NCBI GenBank assembly: GCA_025766275.1
Contig: JAFKAC010000008.1
Location: 1,984,001-2,048,000, forward strand
Source of the DNA: Lactarius indigo
Lineage: Eukaryota > Basidiomycota > Agaricomycetes > Russulales > Russulaceae
Direction: 5' to 3'
Length of the DNA stretch: 64,000 nucleotides
Under the pieces are notes generated by a model. The model was not told the origin of the DNA, did no database searches, and saw nothing but the letters and a program-made list of their open reading frames with translations. Below, piece after piece: positions 13,015 to 23,200 of the stretch (position 1 is the first letter of the stretch; each line of letters starts with the position of its first letter). Made by a program: the position numbers and the translations under genes.

Positions 13015-14870
13015 TTCGGGAGTGCCACCATGTAAGGCATCACACGTTTAGATGGCTGGATAACAATATGTTATTCAATGGTTAGATGGGGAAAAAAAGT
13101 ACAGACCATACGTTTGATGACCCAACTTGGGTTTGTGGCCTCCGGCTGAATGGACACACAATTGTCGAGAGCATTACTGCCAGAGTCAGAGCCACCACAG
13201 ATCAGCACAGTTGTCTCGTCCGTGTAAGGAGCGCGTTGGGGAAGCAGAACTGAGGCGCCTTCAAAAGGGTAATTACGACCAGCAAGGGGGTTCCCAACGG
13301 AGCCAGGGATATTGGGGAGAACTTGTACAGTAGCGAAGGTGACCGGGTCGAGAAGGCGCGCCTCATTGTAGTACCCTATCACCCTATGTCAGCTGACCTG
13401 TTAATTAAGCACTTTTAACGCACCAGCAAAGATAACACCGCTAGGGAGAACGTGCAGGAATGGATACAGATTGTTGCGGTCAGTACGATTGAGCCAGTCC
13501 AAGAACACTTGTGTATCGCCACCAGGGGTGCGAGGTAGGATCTCAAGTGTCGGGACGGCCGGCCTATTCGGTCCATTCTCGCCGCCCATCACCAGAACGC
13601 TGCCGTTCGACAAAACGAGCGCTGTCGGATACCAACGTCCACTCTGTATAAGAGTGCCTCTCTGAGAACGAGTGTGCGAAGATGAACCTGTTACATCTAC
13701 CTGAAGTATAAAATTCACTGGATCTTCCTCCCAGTCGTTCGTCCCATTCACCCCAGCCGATCCGTCTGGCGCATAAAGTCGCATTCCAAACGTCGATTCG
13801 TCCGAGTACCCACCAACATTGAGGATTCGTCCGACTTTATCAGGGAGGACAACTGCACCCGAGCAGAAAACGTCCGATTTTACATGCATCTCACGCCACG
13901 CATGAGAAAAGTCATTGACCAGGCTCAGGTCGAGCTCGTATGCGCCAGTCGAGTTTTGGAATTCTGACGTGCCGAATTTCTCGAGGAAGGAGACTTTTCC
14001 GTTGATCCCGACAGTAGCGAGCAGTGGAGGTACGAGGCCGAGAATCACCAGGGCACGCCATCGTGCAATCGCTCTCGGGGGCACTTGTTCCACCATTGTT
14101 GGTGATATCCGCGACATCCCCGCACCCTAGATCAAGCACCCGTTTCTGTAAGTAGAAGCCTCACCCACTGCCACGGGACATACAGCACTCGTGTCCAAAT
14201 TCCATACCCGCCGCAGGGTATCCAAATGCTGAGCATTGAGAAAGGCAATTTTCAGCAGAGTTGTCGTCTGTCAGGATGATATGGTACGGGAACACGTGAT
14301 TAGGCGCAGGTTCACTGACGATCCAAGAAATTGTGAGCAGTTGCACCGAATATATGTGGACATAAACGCATGCCAGACATTGAGAATATTCCCACTGTCC
14401 AGGAAGGTTTGTCGTCTGTACGGTTGGTGCAGCCCTAGAAGCGTAAACAGAGACCCGGTTCGATCCACCATGTGCTTCGCTAAAGTTTATCTTAGCTGCC
14501 CAGTCTACACGACACACAGAAGTAAATCGGATAGCCTACATCTTATTGCCATCCCCGCGCGTTCAGCAATCAGAATCAGGGGCTATTAAAGCGCCGTCTA
14601 CAAGACTGTCACCGCAGACTGTAACGGGGGAGGTGCCGCTTAAATCGTGACGCGATGATAGATTGACGATGAAACGTACGACATTGTACACCGTGTTCTA
14701 ATCTTGCAAGCGTGAAGTTTTGATCTGCGCACGAGGTAAGGCAGCTCTGGATGGTCAGGTTTTGGTCATCGGGAAGCTCTGTTTGGAAGACACGCGACTG
14801 CACGTTGTCCCTGAGTCATTGCTCTCTTTTCAGTGAAAAATGATTTCTCGTGCGCAGATAAAACGTACAC

Positions 14871-15326
14871 TGTTACGGTTGGGCGCGTACGACCCTTACT
14901 GTACCGGTTGTGGCTACGGCGGTAAGGTAGATTAGTCACGGACTCGGAGTTTACGAAGGAGTTAGGGGTTTACAGATGACTCGATCCTAGTACAGGTAGT
15001 AGTAGTATTAGGATTGCGGTACTTACGCGATACGTTGGACGCTACGTTACTGTGACTCATAGCAGCGCTTGAAAGCCTGCTCTTCTTGTATTTAAGGTAG
15101 CTGCGGAAGACCAAGATACGCCATCTTGGTCTTCTTCAATCGTCACTTCTTCTCTTTCTCTTTTGGAACTACTCGCTTCGCCACTTTAGGGAAGCCGTCT
15201 ATATTCACCAGTGTCTTCGAACATCTGGAGTCTGCCTTCGTGCCATACGCCACCGAGCGTGATTAGCTAAGTCACCAAGTCGCCTCATCGAAGCTCAAGT
15301 TGAGCTAACGTCGTGACGGCGTTACA
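14871..15326 (+). repeat. 5' LTR of outer element
   Basis: 456 bp, TGTTACGG...GGCGTTACA, nearly identical to 29916-30371. It holds a TATA-like TATTTAAG at 15089-15096 and, 34 bp downstream at 15123, the predicted RNA start ATCTTGGTCTTC. That start lies in an inverted repeat (GAAGACCAAGAT / ATCTTGGTCTTC separated by 5 bp). Confidence 0.95.
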
Positions 15327-15339
15327 TTAAGACCAAGAT
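15089..15339 (+). promoter_or_regulatory. TATA box, predicted start site and self-priming PBS of outer element
   Basis: TATTTAAG at 15089. The predicted RNA 5' end is at 15123 (ATCTTGGTCTT). The primer-binding site AAGACCAAGAT is at 15329-15339, two bases after the LTR, and is the exact 11-nt complement of that RNA 5' end. This is the arrangement of Tf1/sushi-group elements, which prime reverse transcription with their own cleaved mRNA 5' end instead of a tRNA. The spacing is the same in the inner element. Confidence 0.8.
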
Positions 15340-15348
15340 ATTTTCATT

Positions 15349-15792
15349 GTGGCAACTGTCAATACTAGGGACCAGTGGACGAATTTTCGTCCTTATTATC
15401 TAGAACGAAGAGGAGATCGCAACGTACCAACTCGATTCTTGGGAGCAGCCAGGTGGAGGGACCGGGGAGACGAGACCGGATACTTTGTGGAGTTCAACGG
15501 ACCCACGAGATTCAGACCCGTTGAGTTCAATTTTGACCACCTGTGTTGGGTAGAAGTTACGTGGAATCCCATAGACCACCGCTGGGACGTCATCAGACCT
15601 GCGGGAAGGCAATACCAGTGCGATATCGACGCACGCGAGCTCAACTCACGAGCTGACTGGGGGCCCATTGACGGCCAGTTACGAGAACACTCAACGGGAG
15701 AAGCGGTTAGTGAGGAGACCGAAGAAGACAAGCAAAGTGAAGAAAACCAGCCGGCAAGCGTCGGGCCTATCGAACAATACACCATCCAATGA
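15349..15792 (+). CDS. ATG-less leader frame (predicted N-terminal extension of Gag), outer element, ended by a TGA
   Basis: An open frame without any ATG, lying between the PBS and the first Gag AUG. Its protein sequence is closely matched by the inner element (WT.FRPY..ERRGDRNVPTRFLGAA, then GYFVEFNGP.RFRPVEFNFD, then HLCWVEVTWNPID), so it is under coding constraint. The first shared codon is a GTG at 15349 with A at -3 and G at +4, a plausible non-AUG start. An in-frame TAA at 15328-15330 bounds the frame upstream. The TGA at 15790-15792 corresponds to CGA in the inner element, a simple C-to-T change, and downstream codons stay in the Gag frame. The domain's function is unknown to me. Confidence 0.6.
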   Translation: MATVNTRDQWTNFRPYYLERRGDRNVPTRFLGAARWRDRGDETGYFVEFNGPTRFRPVEFNFDHLCWVEVTWNPIDHRWDVIRPAGRQYQCDIDARELNSRADWGPIDGQLREHSTGEAVSEETEEDKQSEENQPASVGPIEQYTIQ

Positions 15793-15855
15793 GCTGAGTC
15801 TCTCCACATTTCAGACCCACCTGAGGTCATTCACATACGATCACCGGCAGCAGAA

Positions 15856-17334
15856 ATGGCAACCACCACCATGACGGCCGAAGAAATAATACAAGTAAGA
15901 GAGCAAGCGGCGCGAGAAGCGGCGGAAGCAATTAGACAAGAGTCGCAACGCAACCTCATGCCCATTAACCCAGAAACAGGGCATTGCATGACTGCAGACG
16001 ACGCAGCCATCTTTTGGGCTATCGGACCCGATCAAGGAGACCCCCCGTCAGGGAATGGACGACGACAAGGACTATCACTAGACCCCCCACCAGGGTGGGG
16101 AGGACCGCCAGGAGGAGACTTCCCTCGACGCCCGGGAGGAGGGGGGAACCCACCAGATCTCCCAAACAATCCACCGGGAGGGGGACCGCCAGATGCAAAC
16201 GGAGGCGGAGGTCAACCAGGAGGAGGAGGACATGGACACGAGAAACTGACCGGTGAACCCCCCACAATTTTTGATGGAGACCGCACTAAAGTAGACTCTT
16301 TCCTCACGCAATGGCATGTGTACTGGGGGATGAACCTCGACACCTCGGTCATGCGCAACGACTACCGACGAAGCCTCCTATTCCTGTCCTACATAAAAGG
16401 GGTATCCGTTAGTGAATGGGTGCTCTCGTACCTCAAATGGCTAAACCGTCAAATACAACGAGGAATAGATCAACATACGAGGGATCTGTGGAACGCAGTA
16501 GCAGAGGGATTCAACCAAAGGTTCGTTAACACCCTTGAACGAGAACAAGCTCAAGCGCTTCTAAGGAAGGGGCTCAAGATGGTTGACGGAGATATTGACA
16601 AATACGTCAACGAATTTGAAGAAGCCGCCAGAAAAGCGGGGTACCGACTCAATGACCCCCAGACTATCGACTTGTTCACTAAGGGATTGCCGAAGAAGTT
16701 GTACGAAAAGACGTACGACCTGGACGAACCAGAAATGTTCGACGAATGGAAGAGGGCAACACTCCGCCGACAACGCAACTACATCCATATCCGAGCCCGG
16801 GTGGATGAGTATAAAGACGTGAAGCCGAAGAAAGTGGGTAACGCTGGGTGGACCGTTCCCCAAAACCTCGCAAACCCTTGGGCAATGGACACGTCCGCAG
16901 ACCGAGCAAAAGCAAGATTAGCGGGATCGGAAGAAATCGACTATGGAAAGCCATCTTATACAGGCCTGCCTCCCTTTCCGCCACGAGGAGGACCCGGAGC
17001 CAGGGGACGAGGACGGGGAGGGTCACGACGAGACCTGAGGACGGTGTTGTGCTACAATTGTGACGCGCCGGGTCATCTCTCACGAAATTGTCCCCATCCC
17101 AGACGACCCCAGCAATGGCAGCCGCAAAGCGCTGGACCAACTACCGTCCGCGCAGCGGAGACAGACTACTACGCACAAGAAACTCCGCCAGCGCAGACAC
17201 AGGCCGCCGCAACTAGCAAAACCGCCGAAGAGCGAGCCAAAGAATGGCTGACCGGGGTCGCCAACGCGCCCGATGAAGTAAAGGACCTGATATTGCAGGA
17301 CTTATGGGGGAGAGAGGGTTTTCGGAGCGCCTGA
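15856..17334 (+). CDS. gag: Gag polyprotein, outer Ty3 element
   Basis: A 492-residue nucleocapsid/capsid protein beginning at what would be the first AUG of the transcript apart from the mutational one at 15789. It has an acidic/basic helical N-terminus, then a Pro/Gly-rich segment (about residues 55-125). The retrotransposon capsid core follows (LTGEPPTIFDGDRTKVDSFL through WNAVAEGFNQRFVNTLEREQ, about residues 130-240), then an RGRGRGG basic patch and one CCHC zinc knuckle, CYNCDAPGHLSRNC (about residues 399-412), for RNA binding. The frame is intact. It ends at the TGA 17332-17334, just past a -1 frameshift signal that leads into Pol. Confidence 0.92.
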   Translation: MATTTMTAEEIIQVREQAAREAAEAIRQESQRNLMPINPETGHCMTADDAAIFWAIGPDQGDPPSGNGRRQGLSLDPPPGWGGPPGGDFPRRPGGGGNPPDLPNNPPGGGPPDANGGGGQPGGGGHGHEKLTGEPPTIFDGDRTKVDSFLTQWHVYWGMNLDTSVMRNDYRRSLLFLSYIKGVSVSEWVLSYLKWLNRQIQRGIDQHTRDLWNAVAEGFNQRFVNTLEREQAQALLRKGLKMVDGDIDKYVNEFEEAARKAGYRLNDPQTIDLFTKGLPKKLYEKTYDLDEPEMFDEWKRATLRRQRNYIHIRARVDEYKDVKPKKVGNAGWTVPQNLANPWAMDTSADRAKARLAGSEEIDYGKPSYTGLPPFPPRGGPGARGRGRGGSRRDLRTVLCYNCDAPGHLSRNCPHPRRPQQWQPQSAGPTTVRAAETDYYAQETPPAQTQAAATSKTAEERAKEWLTGVANAPDEVKDLILQDLWGREGFRSA

Positions 17335-17350
17335 ACCCATCGGCCTGGGT
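17316..17350 (+). promoter_or_regulatory. -1 ribosomal frameshift signal, gag-pol junction (outer)
   Basis: Slippery heptamer G GGT TTT (17316-17322) in the Gag frame, a 7-nt spacer, then a hairpin: CCT + ACCCA pairing with TGGGT + AGG around the loop TCGGCC. Pol lies in the -1 frame. The same heptamer, spacer length and hairpin occur at the same place in the inner element (20272-20306). Confidence 0.75.
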
Positions 17351-17432
17351 GAGGGCTCTAAATTGTAATTCTGTAATCATGACGCGCTTTCGTTCTCTTC
17401 GAATTCCAGTCTCGATACGCACGAATTACTGA

Positions 17433-17786
17433 ATGGCCGACATAAGAGTACTGGTAGACTCCGGAGCTACCGACAATTTTATGAACCCGAGGTTCATAAC
17501 GAAGATGGGCATTGGTACACAGCCACTAGCTCAGCCACGGAAAATCTGGAATATCGACCAAACAGAAAATAAAGCTGGGTCCATCACTCACTATACCGAC
17601 CTTGATGTGTACGCCAAAGGATATCATAGGACAATGCGGTTCCTTGTCACGGACTTAGGAACCGAGGAAATCGTATTGGGATATCCATGGTTGGCCACCT
17701 ATGAACCAACCATTAATTGGCGCGATGTGGCAATACATGAGGACATCATGCCGGTGGTGATTAGCACGCAGGACAGTTTCCATCAG
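17433..17786 (+). pseudogene. pol: Pol 5' part (aspartic protease), outer element, cut by inner insertion
   Basis: Protease domain of the outer Pol: LVDSGATDNFM (active-site DSGAT), then VLGYPWLATYEPTINWRD. The Pol frame is open from the frameshift site to a TGA at 17430-17432, directly before ATGGCCGAC. The inner element has GCA at that codon, so this stop would block a normal Gag-Pol fusion. The reading frame runs into the inner element at 17786 and resumes in frame at 25616, with one copy of the 5-bp target site retained. Confidence 0.85.
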
Positions 17787-18299
17787 TGTTACGGTATGGA
17801 CTCGATGACTCATTACACACGACTCATGACCGGTTATGACTACAGTCCGGTATCAGCATTAGTCATGGACTCTTACATCTTATCAGTCAGCATGGTAGTT
17901 CGCATGTGATTGTGACTCATGTATGACTCATTCCTAGGATAGCGGTACTAGGGTTCGAGCTAGTTACGCTATTGGCTACTTACTATTCCAGCGGCGCTTT
18001 AAAGCCCGCGTGTACATGTATAAATAGTCGACCCGGAAGACCAAGAGTCCCCATCTTGGTCTTCTTCAATCCACCTTCTGAATCGTCTTCTGTCTGCCTT
18101 AGTCTCGGACTAAGAGTACTTCTGCTTGTGCCTACCAAGAGGCGCCTCTCTTTAAAAGAACCCTTTTGCTGCGGCGTGTGCCAGAGTGCCCCCGTTCAGC
18201 CTGCGTTGGGTTGATACAAGTCCCCATTCGCCTGACTTTCGCTAAGTCGATTACGCCCTTTCCCAGTCCAAGTCGGACTAACGCCGGTGGAGCGTAACA
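17787..18299 (+). repeat. 5' LTR of inner element
   Basis: 513 bp, almost identical to 25098-25610. TATAAATA is at 18019-18026 and the predicted RNA start ATCTTGGTCTTC at 18053, again 34 bp below the TATA box and within an inverted repeat with GGAAGACCAAGAG. Confidence 0.95.
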
Positions 18300-18312
18300 T
18301 TAAGACCAAGAT
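18019..18312 (+). promoter_or_regulatory. TATA box, predicted start site and self-priming PBS of inner element
   Basis: TATAAATA at 18019, predicted RNA 5' end at 18053, and PBS AAGACCAAGAT at 18302-18312 two bases after the LTR. The 11 bases are fully complementary to the RNA start, as in Tf1-type self-priming. No tRNA-3'-end-like PBS (TGG...) is present. Confidence 0.8.
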
Positions 18313-18319
18313 CCTCATC

Positions 18320-20290
18320 GTGGCGTATTCGACCCGAGAACAGTGGACGTCTTTCCGTCCCTATCATATTGAACGACGAGGAGATCGCAACGTACCAACA
18401 AGATTTCTCGGAGCAGCTCAGTGGAGAGAAAGAGGAGAAGACACAGGATACTTTGTAGAGTTCAACGGTCCTAACCGTTTCCGACCCGTTGAGTTCAACT
18501 TTGACCATCTCTGTTGGGTCGAGGTTACTTGGAACCCCATAGATTATCGCTGGGACATCGTACGACCAGCCGGAAGAAACTACAACTGCGATATCGACGC
18601 ACGAGAGCTTAATAGTCGCGCAGATTACGGTCCTATTGACGGACAGACACAAGAACACACTGACGAAGGAATTAGCGGAGAAGAAGCTTCTGAAAGTCAA
18701 CAATCGCCGAGTCGAGGAACGACGCCAGCAGAAGAAGCAAGCCTAGGGGCTATTGGCGATCACATCATACAGCGAACTGAGTCGTTAACTCTTCACCAAC
18801 CTGAACCAGAAGTAATCCATATCCATAGTCCAGCAGTCGCAATGGCAACAGCTACTATCGCCCAGGAAGAGACGTACCTCACTACGGAAGAAAGAGACCA
18901 AATCGCCCTGGGAGAACAAAGACGCATTACCGAAGAATCGCGGGCCAATCTAGCTCCTATCAACCCATATATGGGTCATCGAATGACTGAAGACGACGTA
19001 GCAATTCACTGAGCCATCGGACCCGATATAGCTGATCCCCCCAGTGGAGGAGGTGGGCCTCCTGGCGACCTGCCCAGAGGAGGCGGAGACGGAGGACCCC
19101 CGTCAAGAGGACCGGGATTTGAAGGATTCCCTGGGGGATTCCCAAGAGGACCACCAGGAGGAGGACCTCCAGGAGGAGGATTACCAGGTGCAGGTCCCAT
19201 TATTCCTCCCCCGAGTAACAAGTTGGCTGGCGAAGCACCTACAGTATTTGATGGAGAACGCGCCAAAGTCGAGGCGTTCCTTACTCAATGGCACGTCTAC
19301 TGGGGCATGAATGCCGATGAAGGCATCATGGCAACACCCTATCGACGCGCCTTACTTTTCCTATCCTACATCAAAGGCGTCAACGTTAGCGAGTGGGTAT
19401 TGGCAATGCTCACCTGGCTTAACCGCCAGATACAAGCCGGCATACCCCGAATCAGCGAAGGACTATGGAACGAAGTCACGCGCAGCTTCATGCAGCGTTT
19501 CCGCAATACGATGGAGCAAGAACAAGCTCAATACGAGCTTAAGAAAGGAGTCAAAATGATCGGAGGCAATCTAGATGAGTATTGCACCCAATTCGAACAG
19601 TTAATACGCCGCGCTCAGTACAAACTCGATGATCTGCAAACGCTCGATCTGTTCGCGAGCGGATTACCAAAAGACTTATACGAAAGGGTCTATACTCTCG
19701 ACAATCCTCGAAACTACCGCGAGTGGAAAGAGGCGGCCACCACCCGTCAACAACAATATCTTCACCTCAAAGCGATATCGAACAGGGTAATTCCCCCTGG
19801 ACAAGGACAAGGAAGGCAACGACAACAACGACAGTGGCAGGGGCCGCCAAGAAGTTCATGGCAGCCCAGAAATCTGAGGGATCCAAATGCCATGGATACC
19901 TCAGCAGACCGAATTCGAGGGCGACTTGCAGGAGCTGAAGACATACTCGCTCCTCGTCCCCCATACCGACCAAGGGGAGGATTTTTACAGAAAGGAGGAG
20001 GACGCAACAACCCAAGGCCAATCACGTGTTATAGATGCGGTAAAGACGGGCACATGGCTCGCGATTGTAGACAACCACGAGAGGGATATCAACCCCAAGC
20101 ATCGACCAGCCGGTACATCGACACTGACTATCATCAACAAGAACCAGAAGTCGCTACCAGGGCGGTCCAAGAAGTACCCCCTCAACAGCGCGCCAGCGAT
20201 TGGCTTAATGGGGTAGCCGGAGAATCAGACGACGTAAAGGACATTATCCTCCAGCAGTTGTGGAAAAAGGAGGGTTTTCAGGACGCCTGA
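18320..20290 (+). pseudogene. gag: Gag with ATG-less N-terminal extension, inner element, one nonsense codon
   Basis: One continuous frame joins the ATG-less extension (GTG at 18320 with A at -3 and G at +4) to Gag, whose first ATG is at 18842. The extension matches that of the outer element. Gag shows the capsid core (LAGEAPTVFDGERAKVEAFL through RSFMQRFRNTMEQEQAQYE) and a CCHC knuckle CYRCGKDGHMARDC at about 20030. A TGA at 19010-19012 interrupts it where the outer element has TGG (context AIHxAIGPD versus AIFWAIGPD), a single G-to-A change. Everything after it stays in frame to the normal stop at 20288-20290. The copy therefore could not make full Gag unless the stop is read through. Confidence 0.85.
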
Positions 20291-23200
20291 ACCCATCGGC
20301 CTGGGTGAGGGCAGTTAATTGTAACAGTGTAATCATGACTCGCTATCGTTCTATGAGAGTTCCAGTATCGATTCGCACAAGTTACGCAATGGCCGACATA
20401 CGAGCATTAGTCGACTCAGGAGCAACCCATTGCTTCATGAAACCCTCCTTCGCCAAAAGGATGGGATTAGGGACCAAACTACTTGACGTCCCAAAGAAAA
20501 TATGGAATATTGACAATACGGAAAACAAATCGGGGCGTATCACCCATTACACCGATGTTGATGTCCAAACTAAAGGCATTCATAAGGAAATTCGCTTCCT
20601 TATTACAGATATTGGCAACGAAGACATTGTATTAGGCTACCCTTGGCTCGCCATTTACGATCCACACATCAAATGGTCGCAGGCGGCTATTCACGAAGAT
20701 ATGCTCCCTATTATTATTCGCTCAATTAACCCCTACGTCAAAACAACACCAGTAGTAACAAACACCGTCCAAAATGACGACTATGAAGTCGTGCACTCTT
20801 GTGTCATCACGGACGAACAACGACAGCAATTTGAAGAAGGATGTCGAATCAGAGCTACGGCTACCGACCTAGCGATTGCGGCCCAACAATATGTTACTAA
20901 AGCTGAGTTGCCACCCGAATACCGCGAGTTTGAACGTCTCTTCAGTGAAGAAGCGTTGGACAGGTTCCCACCAAGCAGGCCTTGGGACCACGCTATCGAA
21001 TTCAAACCCGGGACGGCTGACGCAATTGACTGTAAGATATATCCTATGACTCAAGAAGAAGACAAGAAACTGCGCGAATGGATCGACGAACAACTCAAGA
21101 AAGGGTACATACGACCCTCCAAATCCCCATACGCATCATCTTTCTTCTTTATTAAGAAAAAAGACGGAAAATTGCGACCCGTCCAGGATTATCGAAAAAT
21201 CAACGCGGTCACCATTCGCAATCAATACCCACTCCCCCTTATATCCGATCTCATCACCGACCTTAGCAACGCCCACATCTACACCAAGCTTGATGTTAGG
21301 TGGGGGTACAATAACATACGTATCAAAGAGGGAGACGAAGAGAAAGCGGCGTTCAAGACACGATATGGACTATTCGAACCAACGGTGATGTTTTTTGGCC
21401 TGACCAATTCCCCCGCAACGTTTCAGACTATGATGAATTTCATCTTCAGAGATATCATTGCGAAACATGAGAAGCGGGGCACCGTCATTCGTGTCTACAT
21501 GGACGATATCGGCATCGCAACTGGACTCCATCACTCACTACCAGACCACATAGAAGCAGTCAAAGACGTACTCCGCGTATCCGCGGAGCATGACTTGTAT
21601 TACAAACTCGAAAAATGTCTCTTCCACTCTCCGCGTATGGATTACCTGGGGGTAATCCTTGAAAAGGGGGTGACACGCATGGACCCCGTCAAAATTTCGG
21701 GCATTAAAGACTGGCCCACGCCAACCAAGGTTAAGGACGTCCGCTCTTTCCTCGGTTTTTGTAATTTTTATCGACCCTTCATACGAGGTTTCGCAACCAA
21801 AGCACGACCTCTCAACAAACTTACGCGTAAAGACACCGAATGGCACTGGGGGACAGAAGAAGAAAAGGCGTTCCAAGACCTCAAAAACCTCGTCACCAGT
21901 GAACCTGTTCTCGCACACCCAGATCTCACGCAACAATTCGAACTGGAAGTCGATGCATCCGGATTTGCCACTGGAGCCGTCCTCCTTCAATGCAAAGCAG
22001 ACGGCAAAAGACACCCCATTGGCTATTATTCATCTACTCTCAACGAAGCCGAACGAAATTACGATATCTACGACCTCGAACTCCTAGCAATAGTCAAAGC
22101 CTTCCGCCATTGGAGACCCCTACTAGCAGGTTCTCCTCACAAGGTCAAAGTATTCTCCGATCACCTCAACTTACAATACTGGAAGTCGCCACACAAGATT
22201 AGCAGACGCGTAGCCAGGGAAGTGCTCGAACTCTCCGAATACGACTTCGAGATTCACCACATCAAGGGAACTTCCAATGGACGCGCTGACGCCTTATCGC
22301 GAAGACCAGACTATGATCAAGGGGAAAACGATAACGAAGGAGTCACAGTGTTACCCGAAAGCGTCTTCGCACGCGCCACCATGATAGAAGAACCGCGACA
22401 TCCACATTGGAGACCCGAGATCTTACCGGTCGAGATGACCCCGGAACACCCAATTTACGAACAGGACACAGCTAAGTTGAAGCCTTGGGTGGATGCTCAC
22501 AAACTAAAAGATATCGAAGGGACGTGGTACAAGGATGGAAGCCGCGTGGTCACTGGTGGCATCCATGATAAGCGTACCATCATCGCTGCCCACCATGACT
22601 CCCCTGTCTATGGTCATCCTGGCATCAAACGCACCCTCCAACTTACTGAGCGACATTACTGGTGGCCACAAATGAAGAATGACGTCCAGGACTATGTCAA
22701 AGGTTGCGCAGAATGTCAGCGACACAAAGTCAACCTCCGCCCCATCAGAGCACCTTTACAACCCATCTACCCTAAACCAGAAGCCCTACCATTTGAGACC
22801 ATCGCAGTGGACTTTATTACTAAACTCCCCGTCTCTCGTGGTTATGACTCTATCTTGACGATAACAGATCACGATTGCACCAAAGCCGCCGTTTTCATCC
22901 CTTGTAACGAAGAGATAACGGCCGAAGGAACGGCCGCCCTGTACGTTTCTCACGTCTTCCCACGGTTTGGGCTCCCCTCGCGTGTTATCAGTGACCGGGA
23001 CCCCCGCTTTGCATCAAAATTTATGCGGGAGATATGCAAAATCCTTGGCATCAGCCAAAACATCTCAACCGCTTATCATCCCAGAACCGATGGCCAATCA
23101 GAACGAACGAATCAATGGTTAGAACAATACCTTCGCTTCTGGGTAAATGAGCGGCAAGATGACTGGGTTCGTTATCTACCCATGGCGGAATTCACGCATA

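Noticed and set aside
15329..15339. PBS as a tRNA-binding site
   Set aside because: It does not begin with TGG or resemble a tRNA 3' end, and it is exactly complementary to the predicted RNA 5' end in the same LTR, so self-priming fits better.
17972..18214. 80-codon ORF present in both LTRs of the inner element
   Set aside because: It spans U3, the predicted start site and U5, is identical only because the LTRs are identical, and has no protein-like features.
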